Source: Candidatus Zixiibacteriota bacterium (GTDB lineage: Bacteria > Zixibacteria > MSB-5A5 > GN15 > FEB-12). Taken from it: DNA of 64,000 nt. Positions 17,752-27,471 of this stretch are shown here, one piece after another (the stretch's first letter is position 1; the number at the start of each line of letters is the position of its first letter). Location: NCBI GenBank assembly GCA_028289585.1, contig JANQPI010000042.1, positions 62,001 through 126,000 of the forward strand, in the 5' to 3' direction. Both the position numbers and the translations under genes were made by a program. The notes under the pieces were generated by a model that saw nothing but the letters and a program-made list of their open reading frames with translations, was not told where the DNA came from and did no database searches.

Positions 17752-18324
17752 TTGGGTGTTAAGCCCGATCACTGGATCGTTACAATGTGTTCCGAGCATG
17801 GCATGATCGAGCCATTCGAGCCGGTTGCCGTTCGCGGCGGGGTGTCTTACGGACCTTCGAGCTATGGGTACGACTTTCGTCTGGCTGACGAATTCCAGAT
17901 TCCTCCGGACCCGACCCTCAGCGACGAGACGTTCGATCCCCATGATCCGCCGGCGGATCGGTTCGAACGGGTCACTGCCGATTCGATTGTCATCCCGGCT
18001 GGGGGCTACATCCTGGGGCGTTCTCTGGAGTATTTCCGAATCCCGCGAGATATTCTGACTATCTGCACCGGTAAGTCGACCTACGCTCGGCTCGGCCTGA
18101 TTGTAAACGTCACGCCGTTTGAACCGGAATGGGAAGGGTTCGCAACACTTTCACTGGTAAATGGCTCTGGACATCCGCTGCGTGTTCACGCTGGCGAGGG
18201 TATCGCTCAACTGGTGTTCCTAATCGCCGACGAGATATGCCAGACATCCTATGCCGATAAGGGCGGCAAGTACCAGGCCCAACAGGAGATTACGCACGCC
18301 CGGCGGGGTGATCTCCCGACCTAG
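17752..18324 (+). CDS. dcd: dCTP deaminase (Dcd)
   Basis: 190 residues from a TTG start at 17752, chosen because GGAGG ends 6 nt upstream and the family N-terminus begins just there. GKSTYARLGLIVNVTPFEPEWEGFATLSL carries the conserved family core; the glutamate in the EPEWEG part matches the catalytic acid of Dcd. The C-terminus has HAGEGIAQLVFL. It deaminates dCTP to dUTP on the way to dTMP. A bifunctional dCTP deaminase/dUTPase activity cannot be excluded from sequence. Confidence 0.92.
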   Translation: MGVKPDHWIVTMCSEHGMIEPFEPVAVRGGVSYGPSSYGYDFRLADEFQIPPDPTLSDETFDPHDPPADRFERVTADSIVIPAGGYILGRSLEYFRIPRDILTICTGKSTYARLGLIVNVTPFEPEWEGFATLSLVNGSGHPLRVHAGEGIAQLVFLIADEICQTSYADKGGKYQAQQEITHARRGDLPT

Positions 18325-18397
18325 CCCATCTCAAGCCGATCCGCACATCTGCCGATAGACCCCGTAAGCAGACTATCTATCTAAGGAGCAGAACAGT

Positions 18398-19237
18398 ATG
18401 CGGAAACTGGGATTTGGCATTCTCATGATCGCGGTGCTGGCGATCACCGGTTCGGCGCAGGATCGTCGCCCGGCAGAACTTCCCGACCTTGTTGAACAGT
18501 ATCTCTCAGGAGCGGAAGAGCGTCAGACCGACAAGCTCGGCTGGTTCTCCGTGAACGGATCGCTCAATCGCGTCTTCCAAGACAACGACTACAACTCGTT
18601 CCTCGAGGCTCAGAATTCGATCGTGCAAACCGGTGGTACGTACTCCACCTTCACATATGCGCCGTCGTTCGGTATTGATTTCGGTATCATGCTGAATGAC
18701 CGTTTCGGTCTCGGCCTGGGTGGCGATTTCTGGCTGAAGATCGGTGGTGATGTCGACGGTCCGATGACCACGACCAGCGAGCTTATTGAAGCCCCGACGT
18801 CCAACGTGTCGGTCATCGGCTTCCGTGCCGGCGTTCAGTATTACCTGCTGAACCCGCCGACGCCGGATCGCTTCCTCGAAGGCATGGCGGTCAAGGCGAT
18901 CAGCAGTATCGGCTTCTACTCGGCATCCTGGGAGTTCGTCGGACCGAGCAATACGCTGAATCTAGCGACCGAGATTGCCGAGGCTCCGGCCGAGGAGTTC
19001 CAGGACAGCAAGCCGGCGTTTGAGCTCGGTATTGGTGTGGACTATCCGTTCGCCAAGGGCTGGGGCGTCAGTTTTTCATCGAGCTACCTCTACCTGAACT
19101 TCACCGACGTCTCGTGGTATAACGACGCGGACGAGGAGATTGTCGCGAGCTTCAACGGAACCGAGTCGGGTCGAGTCGACCTTGACTTTTCGGGGTTCCG
19201 TGGACGGCTCGAAATCACGAAGTTCTTTGCTTGGTAG
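18398..19237 (+). CDS. Predicted outer-membrane beta-barrel protein
   Basis: 279 residues. AAGGAG lies 9 nt before the ATG. Signal peptide MRKLGFGILMIAVLAITGSA. The mature part alternates glycine- and aromatic-rich strands (FTYAPSFGIDFGIMLNDRFGLGLGG, then SFSSSYLYLNFTDVSW) and ends in LEITKFFAW, a terminal aromatic as in barrel proteins. No named family is recognised. It precedes a secreted TolB-like protein with its own promoter. Confidence 0.7.
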   Translation: MRKLGFGILMIAVLAITGSAQDRRPAELPDLVEQYLSGAEERQTDKLGWFSVNGSLNRVFQDNDYNSFLEAQNSIVQTGGTYSTFTYAPSFGIDFGIMLNDRFGLGLGGDFWLKIGGDVDGPMTTTSELIEAPTSNVSVIGFRAGVQYYLLNPPTPDRFLEGMAVKAISSIGFYSASWEFVGPSNTLNLATEIAEAPAEEFQDSKPAFELGIGVDYPFAKGWGVSFSSSYLYLNFTDVSWYNDADEEIVASFNGTESGRVDLDFSGFRGRLEITKFFAW

Positions 19238-19262
19238 ACCGGATAACGACGTCCGATTTCCG

Positions 19263-19290
19263 TTGACAGGATCGGGCCCCCCGCTACCTT
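19263..19290 (+). promoter_or_regulatory. Promoter of TolB-like gene
   Basis: TTGACA (19263-19268), 16-bp spacer, TACCTT (19285-19290) then G. The transcription start would be about 19 nt before the ATG. Confidence 0.55.
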
Positions 19291-19315
19291 GCCGGGCTTA
19301 CGACCTGGAGGAATA

Positions 19316-20341
19316 ATGCGTCGAGGAAACATCATTCTGACGGCCACCCTCGCGGCGGCCGTCTTTCTTTGTGGCATCGCCCCGAGCCACGCTCAGAGCC
19401 GCTTGACTGCCGAACAGGCAGGCACGATTAGCGACAACCCCGGCGGCCGAATCGCCTTCATCCGCGAACGCAATGTCTGGGTCATGGAGTGGTCCGGGGC
19501 TAACAAGCGTCTAGTCTCGGAAGTCGGCAATGCCGACGGCCGGATCGCCTGGTCGCCCGATGATACCCGTCTTCTGTTTCCTCGTTCGGGACGTGTTGAC
19601 CTGCGTCGCCCGGCCGGTCTGGGCGGCTTTCACAAAGTCTACGACCTGTTCATTGCCGATCTCGACTCCATGGACGTCAACACGTTCTGGTGGCGAGGAA
19701 TCACCGACGATATGGGCAGTCGCGACCCGGAGTGGTTGGACGACGGCCGGATTCTCTTCTTCAAAGACCTCAATGCCAATCTGGTCAATGCCGACGGTCC
19801 GAACTATCAGGTGTGTCTGATGGACTCGACAGGTTCGGGAATCGAGATTCTGCGCCAGGACTGGCAGACAGTGAACCTCATGACGCTGACACCGACGTAT
19901 CACCCGCAATCGGGCAAGGTCGCCTTCGAGGTAATGTTCGAGAACAATCGGCAGGGCTGGTATGTGCTTGATCAGGGCCAAATGACGATGCGGCCAGATT
20001 CGCTTCGGGTGCTCGCTCGGGGTAACCAAGGATACATCACGCCATCGTTCTCCCCCGACGGACAGTGGATCGCGCACATCTACAACTCACCGACCGAATC
20101 GGCAGTTTGGATATCGCCATCAGATGACATTACCCAGCGTTTCCTCGTCTATGAACCGCCGGTTAGTGCCAGCGTGAATCCGAACCCCCCGTCGTTCTCT
20201 CCCGACTCGAAGTGGTTGACGTTCTCCACCACCGACGGATCGATCTGGATTTGCGACATCACCGGTGGACAACTGCGGCGCGTTTCCGGTCCGGGTACAG
20301 ATGCTAATCCGACCTGGTCCAGCACCTCACGCTTACGGTAG
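19316..20341 (+). CDS. TolB-like secreted WD40-type (PD40) propeller protein
   Basis: 341 residues from the ATG at 19316 (GGAGG 5 nt upstream). Signal peptide MRRGNIILTATLAAAVFLCG. Five or more PD40 repeats are visible, each built around S-P-D/W-L-F: IAWSPDDTRLLF, PSFSPDGQWIAHI, PSFSPDSKWLTF, NPTWSSTSRLR. This is the propeller of TolB and many periplasmic sensor proteins; it lacks the N-terminal TolB domain, so calling it TolB would be wrong. It converges on pepA with 40 bp between the stops and no visible terminator. Confidence 0.82.
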   Translation: MRRGNIILTATLAAAVFLCGIAPSHAQSRLTAEQAGTISDNPGGRIAFIRERNVWVMEWSGANKRLVSEVGNADGRIAWSPDDTRLLFPRSGRVDLRRPAGLGGFHKVYDLFIADLDSMDVNTFWWRGITDDMGSRDPEWLDDGRILFFKDLNANLVNADGPNYQVCLMDSTGSGIEILRQDWQTVNLMTLTPTYHPQSGKVAFEVMFENNRQGWYVLDQGQMTMRPDSLRVLARGNQGYITPSFSPDGQWIAHIYNSPTESAVWISPSDDITQRFLVYEPPVSASVNPNPPSFSPDSKWLTFSTTDGSIWICDITGGQLRRVSGPGTDANPTWSSTSRLR

Positions 20342-20381
20342 TAAGCGTATCGGATTTGCCAGCAATCAGACTGTGTCGGCG

Positions 20382-21857
20382 TTACTTGACCGTCGACCAG
20401 TGCTGAGCAAGATCCGCGAGTAAACGGGCACCGAAACCAGTCCCCCCCTTCAGCTGATACGGCTTGTCGGAGAAGGCCATGTCCATATAAGCGATGTCGA
20501 TGTGCGCCCATGGCCAGTCCTTGACAAAGTTGGAGAGGAAACCTGCGGCGGTGCAGGTACCAGCAAATCCGCCACTGGCTGAGTTGACGAGATCCGCCAC
20601 CGTACCGTCCATCGCCTTCACGAAGTCATCCCAGAGTGGCAGCTCCCAAACCCGTTCGCTCGTCCGGTCAGCGGCATCTCGAATTTGATCCATCAGACGC
20701 GAATGAGTGCCGATTATTGGCGCCCCGGATGTGCCGAGAATGAACTTGGCAGCACCGGTAAGCGTGGCAATATCGATGACTGCCTGCGGCGCGAAACCGT
20801 CGGCATAGTCTAGGCAGTCGGCGAGTACCAGGCGGCCTTCGGCATCGGTATTGATAATCTCGACCGTCTTGCCTGATCGCATGCGGAGCACGTCGCCGGG
20901 CTTGTACGCGGTGCCGGACGGTGCGTTTTCGGTTGTACCGATGATACCGATCACGTTACGCGGGAGCTTCAGTCGAGCGATAGCGGTCATCGCACCGACA
21001 ACGGCCGCCGATCCTGACATATCTTGTTTCATTTCGTGCATGTTGAGGGCAGGCTTCAGCGAGATACCGCCGGTATCGAACGTTACCCCTTTGCCGATGA
21101 GAACAAGCGGCTTGTCTTTCGGTTTCCCACCCCGATGCTGCATGACAACAACACGCGGTGGTTCTGCCGATCCCTGGGCCACGCCGAGTATCCCGCCCAT
21201 CCGTTCACGCGCGATCGCCTTTTCATCGAGCACTTTAACGGTGAAGCCATGCGCTTTACCGAGTTTAGTTACCCGTTGGGCGTAGATCTTCGGCGTCAGA
21301 TCCGCCGAGGGTGTTTCCGCCAATTCACGAGCAGTGTTCTGTGCTTCGGCATAGATTAGGCCACGATCCACGGCGGCCTTGAGACTGGCAGATACCTTGT
21401 CAACGAACAGCATCGCTTTGTCGACTCGATGCGGTGGCGTCGCCGCTTCCCCGGTGCGAAACGCCGTCAGCTTGTAGCTGCCCAGGAGGTAGCCCTCAAT
21501 GGCGGCCTGGATGTTCTCAGGAGTAGTAGCTTCGCTCAGGTCGACTCCGAGTGACGTCGACGCGGTAATCGCCGCGTGACGAGATAAGCGCCCCAGGCAG
21601 CGGCGCCACGTATCGGGTGATACTGCCTTCGCTTCACCAACGCCGATCAACACCATCCGCTTGGCCTTGATACCCAAAGCCCCATAGAGCACTGCAGTCT
21701 GACCTTCCTTGCCGGTGAACTCCGACGTCGAATAGAGCAATTTGGTTCCGTCAATATCGCGTATTCGGGCCGGTACCTTAGTGCTTTGCGCTACCGGAAT
21801 GATCAGCGTGTCGAGCGATGCTGTTCTTGGATTACCACCGGAGAGTGTAAAGGACAT
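20382..21857 (-). CDS. pepA: Leucyl aminopeptidase (M17)
   Basis: 491 residues. The second ATG of an ATGATG pair (21857) is chosen because GGGAGG then lies 5 nt upstream. The M17 signature NTDAEGRLVLADCLDYA is intact, with KGVTFDTGGISLKP and KQDMSGSAAVVG supplying the remaining zinc ligands and the catalytic lysine region. A cytosolic hexameric two-metal aminopeptidase. The N-terminal domain is of normal size, so the protein is full length. Confidence 0.95.
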   Translation of the reverse strand: MSFTLSGGNPRTASLDTLIIPVAQSTKVPARIRDIDGTKLLYSTSEFTGKEGQTAVLYGALGIKAKRMVLIGVGEAKAVSPDTWRRCLGRLSRHAAITASTSLGVDLSEATTPENIQAAIEGYLLGSYKLTAFRTGEAATPPHRVDKAMLFVDKVSASLKAAVDRGLIYAEAQNTARELAETPSADLTPKIYAQRVTKLGKAHGFTVKVLDEKAIARERMGGILGVAQGSAEPPRVVVMQHRGGKPKDKPLVLIGKGVTFDTGGISLKPALNMHEMKQDMSGSAAVVGAMTAIARLKLPRNVIGIIGTTENAPSGTAYKPGDVLRMRSGKTVEIINTDAEGRLVLADCLDYADGFAPQAVIDIATLTGAAKFILGTSGAPIIGTHSRLMDQIRDAADRTSERVWELPLWDDFVKAMDGTVADLVNSASGGFAGTCTAAGFLSNFVKDWPWAHIDIAYMDMAFSDKPYQLKGGTGFGARLLADLAQHWSTVK

Positions 21858-21907
21858 CATGTCCTCCCATAGGCGAGAGCGTTTGGCCATCATTAGTACT
21901 GCCGCAG

Positions 21908-21936
21908 AGAAAACAGTGCTGCGACGATGCTGTCAA
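21908..21936 (-). promoter_or_regulatory. Possible promoter of pepA
   Basis: On the minus strand a perfect TTGACA (21936-21931), a 17-bp spacer and a weak TTTTCT (21913-21908), between the aroC stop and pepA. Confidence 0.4.
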
Positions 21937-21949
21937 TAGAAGCCGGAGG

Positions 21950-23149
21950 CTAGTAGGGGGTGTTCAGCCAGGAAGCAAAATTGCGTTCCGTTTCGGCGAT
22001 GTTGTCACCACCGAACTTGTCCAGAAAGGCATCCGCCAAGACCAGTGAAACGACAGCCTCACAGACGACCGCGAGGGCGGGGACAACACAATTGTCGGTC
22101 CGTTCCACCATCGCCTCTTCGGCCTCCTTGGTCACGACATTGACCGTGCGAAGGGGACGATTGAGCGTTGAAATCGGCTTCGACGCAACCCGAACCACGA
22201 GATCTTCGCCATTGGTCATGCCCCCCTCAAGACCGCCGGCACGATTCGACGTACGATGGAAACCTTTTCGCCGCGACTGGGCGTCCTCGTGATACACAAT
22301 TTCATCGTGTACTTCTGATCCGCGGAGCTCCGCTGATCGAAATCCCTGGCCGATTTCCACGCCCTTGGCCGAGTGGATCGACATCAGTGCCTGGGCCAGT
22401 TTGCCATCGAGGCGATCCGACCACTGCGAAAGCCCTCCGAGTCCGACCGGCAGGTTACGTACAACAACCTCGGCAACCCCTCCGACTGAATCCGACTTTT
22501 TCTTAGCCGCACGAATCGCCTCGATCATCCGGTTACCTGTCGCTTCGTCCAGGCACCGGACGTCAGAGGCTTCCGTGATCTCCCGGGCCGTTTCGAGATC
22601 GTCGATGACGTACTCATCGGCAAGCGTGACACCGGCGATCCGAACGACGTGTCCGATCATGTCAATATCGAAGTAGTGCAGAAGCTGACGAGCGGTTGCA
22701 CCGGCCGCCACCCGAGCCGTTGTCTCTCGTGCTGAGGCACGTTCCAGAACGTTGCGCAGGTCTTTGTGATTCCACTTGATACCGCCGGCCAGATCAGCGT
22801 GTCCGGGTCGTGGCCTAACGGTATGCTCGACCAGGCGCTGTTTCCGTAAGCCAATGTCCTCGGGGACCGGCACGAACGGATCCATGATCTCGGACCAATT
22901 CTCCCAGTCTTTGTTCGCGACGACGAGCGTTATCGGACCGCCCATCGTGAACCCGTGGCGAACTCCGGAGAGAACCTGGACGCGATCGGTCTCGATCTTC
23001 ATCCGTCCCCCTCGCCCGTAACCTTTCTGGCGGCGGGATAACTGATGATTGATCGCGTCGATAGAAATCGGAAGACCGGCCGGGAGACCGTCGACAATAG
23101 CCGTGACCTGCGGCCCGTGAGATTCCCCGGCAGTAAGGAACGTTAGCAT
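21950..23149 (-). CDS. aroC: Chorismate synthase
   Basis: 399 residues from the ATG at 23149 (MLTFLTAGESHGPQV), which is where the family starts; 12 further in-frame codons upstream look non-native. Family blocks: RRQKGYGRGGRMKIETD, RPGHADLAGGIKW, RASARETTARVAAGA and GGLEGGMTNGEDLVVR. It makes chorismate from 5-enolpyruvylshikimate-3-phosphate with reduced FMN. No other shikimate gene is adjacent. It lies 42 bp after the HDOD gene and seems to be the last gene of the miaB run. Confidence 0.96.
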   Translation of the reverse strand: MLTFLTAGESHGPQVTAIVDGLPAGLPISIDAINHQLSRRQKGYGRGGRMKIETDRVQVLSGVRHGFTMGGPITLVVANKDWENWSEIMDPFVPVPEDIGLRKQRLVEHTVRPRPGHADLAGGIKWNHKDLRNVLERASARETTARVAAGATARQLLHYFDIDMIGHVVRIAGVTLADEYVIDDLETAREITEASDVRCLDEATGNRMIEAIRAAKKKSDSVGGVAEVVVRNLPVGLGGLSQWSDRLDGKLAQALMSIHSAKGVEIGQGFRSAELRGSEVHDEIVYHEDAQSRRKGFHRTSNRAGGLEGGMTNGEDLVVRVASKPISTLNRPLRTVNVVTKEAEEAMVERTDNCVVPALAVVCEAVVSLVLADAFLDKFGGDNIAETERNFASWLNTPY

Positions 23150-23191
23150 GACAATGATAGTACGGGGACCGCGTGGCCGGGTCAAATACCT

Positions 23192-24529
23192 CTAGGCCTG
23201 CGGTGTTGGCATCTCGTCGAGTTCGTGCGGCAAGACGAGACCGGACTCGGTATCCATCTTCGTCACCCGCCGTTCAATCCGGTCGTCCATATTCATCGCG
23301 AGCGAAGCGTTGAGGAACTTGTCATGATCAAGCGGAGTAATCTCGCGCATCTCTGAGATGACAGCGACGATACGCTTGGTCGCACCATCGATAACGTCTA
23401 CCGTCTTCTCCATATCGGCAAGTACCGCCTCGGTATTGCCTCGCGCGATTCGGGCGCGAATCAACTGTGAGCGGCCATAGATCGCCATGATGGCGTTGTT
23501 GAGGTAATGCGACAACGTTGCCATGGCAATGTTCTTCGTTTCCAGTGCCCCGCGCAGCCGTTCTTGCTGCAGGAGCTTCTTAGACATCTCCTGACGATCC
23601 TTGAAGAGATTCTCAATCATGAGAAACGAACGCCAAAGCCGCTGGTTCGCCCGTCCGAGCATCTCCTCCATCGAACCGATATCGACTTCGAGGTACTCAG
23701 CCGTGTCAAGCGTCTTGCTGATCATCTCATTAAGCAGATCGCCTATGTCCGACTCGTCGATCTGCAGATTGGCCGTGAGTTGGTGGATGCGCTTTGCTCG
23801 GCTCTCCATATCGACAACGTAGTTGTCGATCGATTCGGTAGTCAGCGCCGAGGCCAGGGCGAGAACATTGGTCAACGTATCGTCGGGACGAATGTCGTTC
23901 AAAGATCGGTAGTCACGAATGGCAATCGCGAGACCGTCGGGCAACCGCCATCGTTGCGCCAGCTGATAACCAATAGTGGCATGACTAATGCCGAACACCG
24001 ACTCTTCGGCACCCAGCAAGGAAGTCGCCTCGACCTCGCCGCGAACCACGCGGCCGTAGTCGTCGGGGTAATCGGAAAGCAGATAGATAATCCCCACTTG
24101 ATGAAGCAGGCCGGCGACGAACGCCTCATCGGGTGACCGCAGACCAACTCGTCGCGCAATAATCTCCGCACCCGTAGCAACCGTGAGGATATCGGTGAAG
24201 AATTGCCGGGTGTCCAGAGCACCAACGCGCTCGATCGCTTCCTGACGGAAGATCGCTGAGGACAGGGCAAGACACTTCACAGTCATGAGCCCCAATACCT
24301 GGACCGCCTGACCAATTGATCGGCTCGGTGCAAAGCGCTGGTAGAACGGGGAGTTCGCCAATCGCAGCAGCCGAGCGGTCATTCCCGGATCTTTCATGAT
24401 GATCTTGGCAATACCGTCCGCTGACGCCTCTGGTTTGTCGACCTCACGCAGGACCTCAGCGAGGGCCTGGGGCAATGACAGCAGGTCATCTGATTCCGAG
24501 ATGCGGTCGAGAATAGTCTGCCGATCCAT
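23192..24529 (-). CDS. HDOD-domain signalling protein with orphan dimerisation/phosphoacceptor-like helix pair
   Basis: 445 residues. Residues about 15-215 are an HDOD domain (PQALAEVLREVDKPEA, MKDPGMTARLLRLANSPFY, GLLHQVGIIYLL, ISHATIGYQLAQRWRLP). After a helical linker comes ATLSHYLNNAIMAIYGRSQL with His341, closely resembling the H-box of HisKA kinases (HDFNNLLTAILG type), and a second helix (about 365-395). No ATP-binding kinase domain follows. It lies 59 bp downstream of a gene encoding GAF and receiver domains, so a shared pathway is likely. Confidence 0.8.
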   Translation of the reverse strand: MDRQTILDRISESDDLLSLPQALAEVLREVDKPEASADGIAKIIMKDPGMTARLLRLANSPFYQRFAPSRSIGQAVQVLGLMTVKCLALSSAIFRQEAIERVGALDTRQFFTDILTVATGAEIIARRVGLRSPDEAFVAGLLHQVGIIYLLSDYPDDYGRVVRGEVEATSLLGAEESVFGISHATIGYQLAQRWRLPDGLAIAIRDYRSLNDIRPDDTLTNVLALASALTTESIDNYVVDMESRAKRIHQLTANLQIDESDIGDLLNEMISKTLDTAEYLEVDIGSMEEMLGRANQRLWRSFLMIENLFKDRQEMSKKLLQQERLRGALETKNIAMATLSHYLNNAIMAIYGRSQLIRARIARGNTEAVLADMEKTVDVIDGATKRIVAVISEMREITPLDHDKFLNASLAMNMDDRIERRVTKMDTESGLVLPHELDEMPTPQA

Positions 24530-24588
24530 GGAGCGCCTTTGCAGGATACCGGTTTCTCTGAAACTATCGGCGCAATCGGGAGCCAGAC

Positions 24589-27471
24589 TTAGGAGATTGT
24601 CCTCGATTTCACGGTGGCCTCAATCAGATCGGAGAGCTGCTCAAGGCGAAATGGCTTACGCAGGATGCCTCGGATACCCATCCGCTGGAGTTCTGCGCTG
24701 CTGGAGGGCACGTCATACCCGGTAACGAGCACAATCGGCAGATTGGGGTATTCACCAGCAATCCGGCGTGCTAGCTCGATTCCGGACTCGCCCGGCATCG
24801 CCAGATCCGTCAGGACGAGGTCATAGTCATTCTCTGATAGCAACGTGTAACCGCTGGTGGCATCGGGGGCTCGAGTGACGCGATAACCAAGAGACTGCCC
24901 CATCGCCTCAATGAGATCCAGGATCACCGCTTGGTCGTCGATTGCCAAAATGCGAATCGAAGACGTGGACGGTGTCGGCGTCGACGTGGCTTCCGGTCGT
25001 TCCAGCGGAAAGCGAAGGGACAACCAGGCCGGGCGGGGTTCTGAGGGATCAAGGGCAACCTCTCCCCCCTCGCGGGCGACCGTCTGCCAGTGGCGTTCGG
25101 CAGGGCGTTCCGTGACGAGGTCATTCCCATTGCGGTACGGCGCCAATCCAGCCAGTCGGTCTCGGGTGGGGAAGTGCCGCGGGTGACGAACCACATCAAG
25201 ATACAGCCACTGTCCTTCCTGGTAGGTAACGACCGACATCATGTCGTCATCCGCCGCTAAAGCTGCCAGCTTGTTCAGCATTGTTTCCAAGAGCTGGGCC
25301 GAGTGCGGATCGGCAAGGCGGGCGGTCCGAATGTCACCCGGTCGAAAGTCGATCTCTCGTGGACGACCACCGGCCATGTAGAGTGAATCGGAGATTCGCC
25401 GGCTATTGAGAACCTGACTGAGTGCGTCATTGATCGTTCGATCCGTCTCGACATCTCCCGGCTCGGGCTGCGCGATACGGCGGGTGAGTGAAGTCGCCGC
25501 CTCGGAGCTTGAGACGATCCGCCTCAGGTGCGGTGCGACTTCCGAAGTTTCGTCGATCTTCGATTCAGCCAACTGAGCTGATCCGAGGATAGCAAACAGG
25601 TGATTGCTGAGCTCATTGAAGAGACTACCGTCCTGAACGACAGATTCCGGACTCGAACCGGCGACACCTATCGCTTGGCGCGTCGTCACTGCCAGCAGAA
25701 CTCCAGAGACCGCCAGCGCCGCCATCTGTTCGTTTTCTGTCGCGGTCGAATCCGGTTCAAGGTGCGCAATAACCAAGAGCGTGCCTGAGCTAAGCGGTTC
25801 GAGCGGGAGCCAACTAACTCGCTGAACATTACCGGTCGGGGGAAGAACTCCCGTTCCGCTCAGCACGCCAACCAAGGCCTGGCGCGGTCCCTCATCGGTG
25901 ATTGATGCAAGCTTCCGTTGGGCGAGAGCATTAGCCGCTCCAACGAGTTCAGCAACCGGGACCGAACCCTCGACCACGGTCGATTCGCGCAGACAGGAAA
26001 GTGTCGCCATCCCCTCTTCCCCGGGAAGCGAGACCAGACAGACGACCGCCTCAGACGTCAACAACCGCTGAATCTCATCGCGCATCCGTTCCGCTTGTTG
26101 GTCCGCAGTAAGGTGATCAGGCACGGGCTGCGCCCAGAGATCAAGAAGCGAGCTGAGCCGTTGGCGACGGGCCAATGATAGCCGTCGGGCATCCCGAGCA
26201 ATGAGAGCAATACTGATCAGCCCACCCAGATATTCGCAAAGACGAAGATCAAAATCAGTCAAATCCAGGGTCGTGTCTTCCCGGCGAATCACCAGCGCCG
26301 ACGGCGGCAGAGCATCGGGAAGTTGAACCGGGACAACCAACGTTGAAGCGAGATGAAAGCGATTCCCGGAACTGTCTGTTCCCTCTTGATTGATAACCAT
26401 CGGACGCCCCTTACCGAGAACGTCCGGCAAAGCCGCTGCGAACTGCGGCGAAATACTCTGGTCCGGCAGAGCGTTCACCAGCCAGTCGATTCCTGCTGAT
26501 GTCGCCTTCAGAATTGCGACCATCGAGCCCGGGAAACGTTCCGCGGCAATCTGCTGCACCTCGGTCAACGGATCCGGCGCGAGCATCGCGTCGTGCGATG
26601 AGGCGAGAACAGATTCAAGGATGCCGCGTTGATTGTCAGCCATCTCTTGTGAGGAGCGTGCAACTTCGACCTCCCGCTGACGCCGCGTTAGGTCGATGCG
26701 GTCGGCGAGCCAGACACAGACCGAAGTAACCGCGGAAAGTGTCGCCGTATCGAATGACCCGCGGGATCGCCCGGTGATGATCAACAGTCCGACGGCATCG
26801 GTATCGCTGACGAGAGGTGCAATCAGAGCGGCATGGTTTCCGGAAAGGCGAAGTGACGCCAGCGTTGCGGCATCGTCGATTACTGCTGGAGCGCCAAGAC
26901 CAAGAGCGTCGCGAATCGGGCCGATCTGCGTTCCCGTCTCCTCCAATGTCGACAGTGCTTCTCGGTCGAGTCGATGCTCCGCCGCGAGAACAAGGCGGGC
27001 CCGGCGACGGTGAATGAGAAAGATTGCCCCACCTGTTCCATCGAGTCGCGATACGAGTGCCGTCAAGGCACGTTGGAGGATAACCGGGAGAGCTCGCTGT
27101 CCGGTGGCGGCGACACGAACTTCGGCCGCGAGTCCCTGGCGTGCCTCGCGCCCGACAAACTCGTCCTCCCGAGACGCCCAGAGCTGTGCAAACTGTACGA
27201 TCGCAACAGCGAGAAGGATAACTCCGATCAAGGCCACCACGCCATGCGTGATGGACAGGATGGGATACGCCGGTTCAATAAAGAGATCTCGATAGGTTGG
27301 CGTGACGACGAACGCCTGCCACCCAACCGCGGCGATTGTCAGCACCGACCCCAGACCGAACAGCCAGGCAACCGAGCGGCTGCTGACGATCTGAGACAAT
27401 CGTTGCCAGACGGCAATCAGCACGACCGTCAGAACCGATGCCGCTACGACAACAACCCACGGTGAATCCAT
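24589..27471 (-). CDS. Membrane-anchored GAF protein with degenerate histidine-kinase core and C-terminal receiver
   Basis: 960 residues. Two or three N-terminal helices (to about 110), several GAF-like domains (about 125-600), then a kinase-like block: FNELSNHLFAILGSAQLAE has asparagine where the phosphoacceptor histidine should be, and the ATPase-like part that follows (ETMLNKLAALAADDDMM) shows none of the G-boxes. The C-terminus (841-960) is a complete receiver with ILAIDDQ, phosphoacceptor Asp889 in VLTDLAMPG, the switch threonine in LVTGYD and lysine in ILRKPF. The ATG overlaps the miaB stop by one base. Confidence 0.82.
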   Translation of the reverse strand: MDSPWVVVVAASVLTVVLIAVWQRLSQIVSSRSVAWLFGLGSVLTIAAVGWQAFVVTPTYRDLFIEPAYPILSITHGVVALIGVILLAVAIVQFAQLWASREDEFVGREARQGLAAEVRVAATGQRALPVILQRALTALVSRLDGTGGAIFLIHRRRARLVLAAEHRLDREALSTLEETGTQIGPIRDALGLGAPAVIDDAATLASLRLSGNHAALIAPLVSDTDAVGLLIITGRSRGSFDTATLSAVTSVCVWLADRIDLTRRQREVEVARSSQEMADNQRGILESVLASSHDAMLAPDPLTEVQQIAAERFPGSMVAILKATSAGIDWLVNALPDQSISPQFAAALPDVLGKGRPMVINQEGTDSSGNRFHLASTLVVPVQLPDALPPSALVIRREDTTLDLTDFDLRLCEYLGGLISIALIARDARRLSLARRQRLSSLLDLWAQPVPDHLTADQQAERMRDEIQRLLTSEAVVCLVSLPGEEGMATLSCLRESTVVEGSVPVAELVGAANALAQRKLASITDEGPRQALVGVLSGTGVLPPTGNVQRVSWLPLEPLSSGTLLVIAHLEPDSTATENEQMAALAVSGVLLAVTTRQAIGVAGSSPESVVQDGSLFNELSNHLFAILGSAQLAESKIDETSEVAPHLRRIVSSSEAATSLTRRIAQPEPGDVETDRTINDALSQVLNSRRISDSLYMAGGRPREIDFRPGDIRTARLADPHSAQLLETMLNKLAALAADDDMMSVVTYQEGQWLYLDVVRHPRHFPTRDRLAGLAPYRNGNDLVTERPAERHWQTVAREGGEVALDPSEPRPAWLSLRFPLERPEATSTPTPSTSSIRILAIDDQAVILDLIEAMGQSLGYRVTRAPDATSGYTLLSENDYDLVLTDLAMPGESGIELARRIAGEYPNLPIVLVTGYDVPSSSAELQRMGIRGILRKPFRLEQLSDLIEATVKSRTIS

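Noticed and set aside
19316-20341. Annotation as TolB of the Tol-Pal system
   Set aside because: Only the propeller repeats are present; the N-terminal TolB domain and any tol/pal neighbours are missing.
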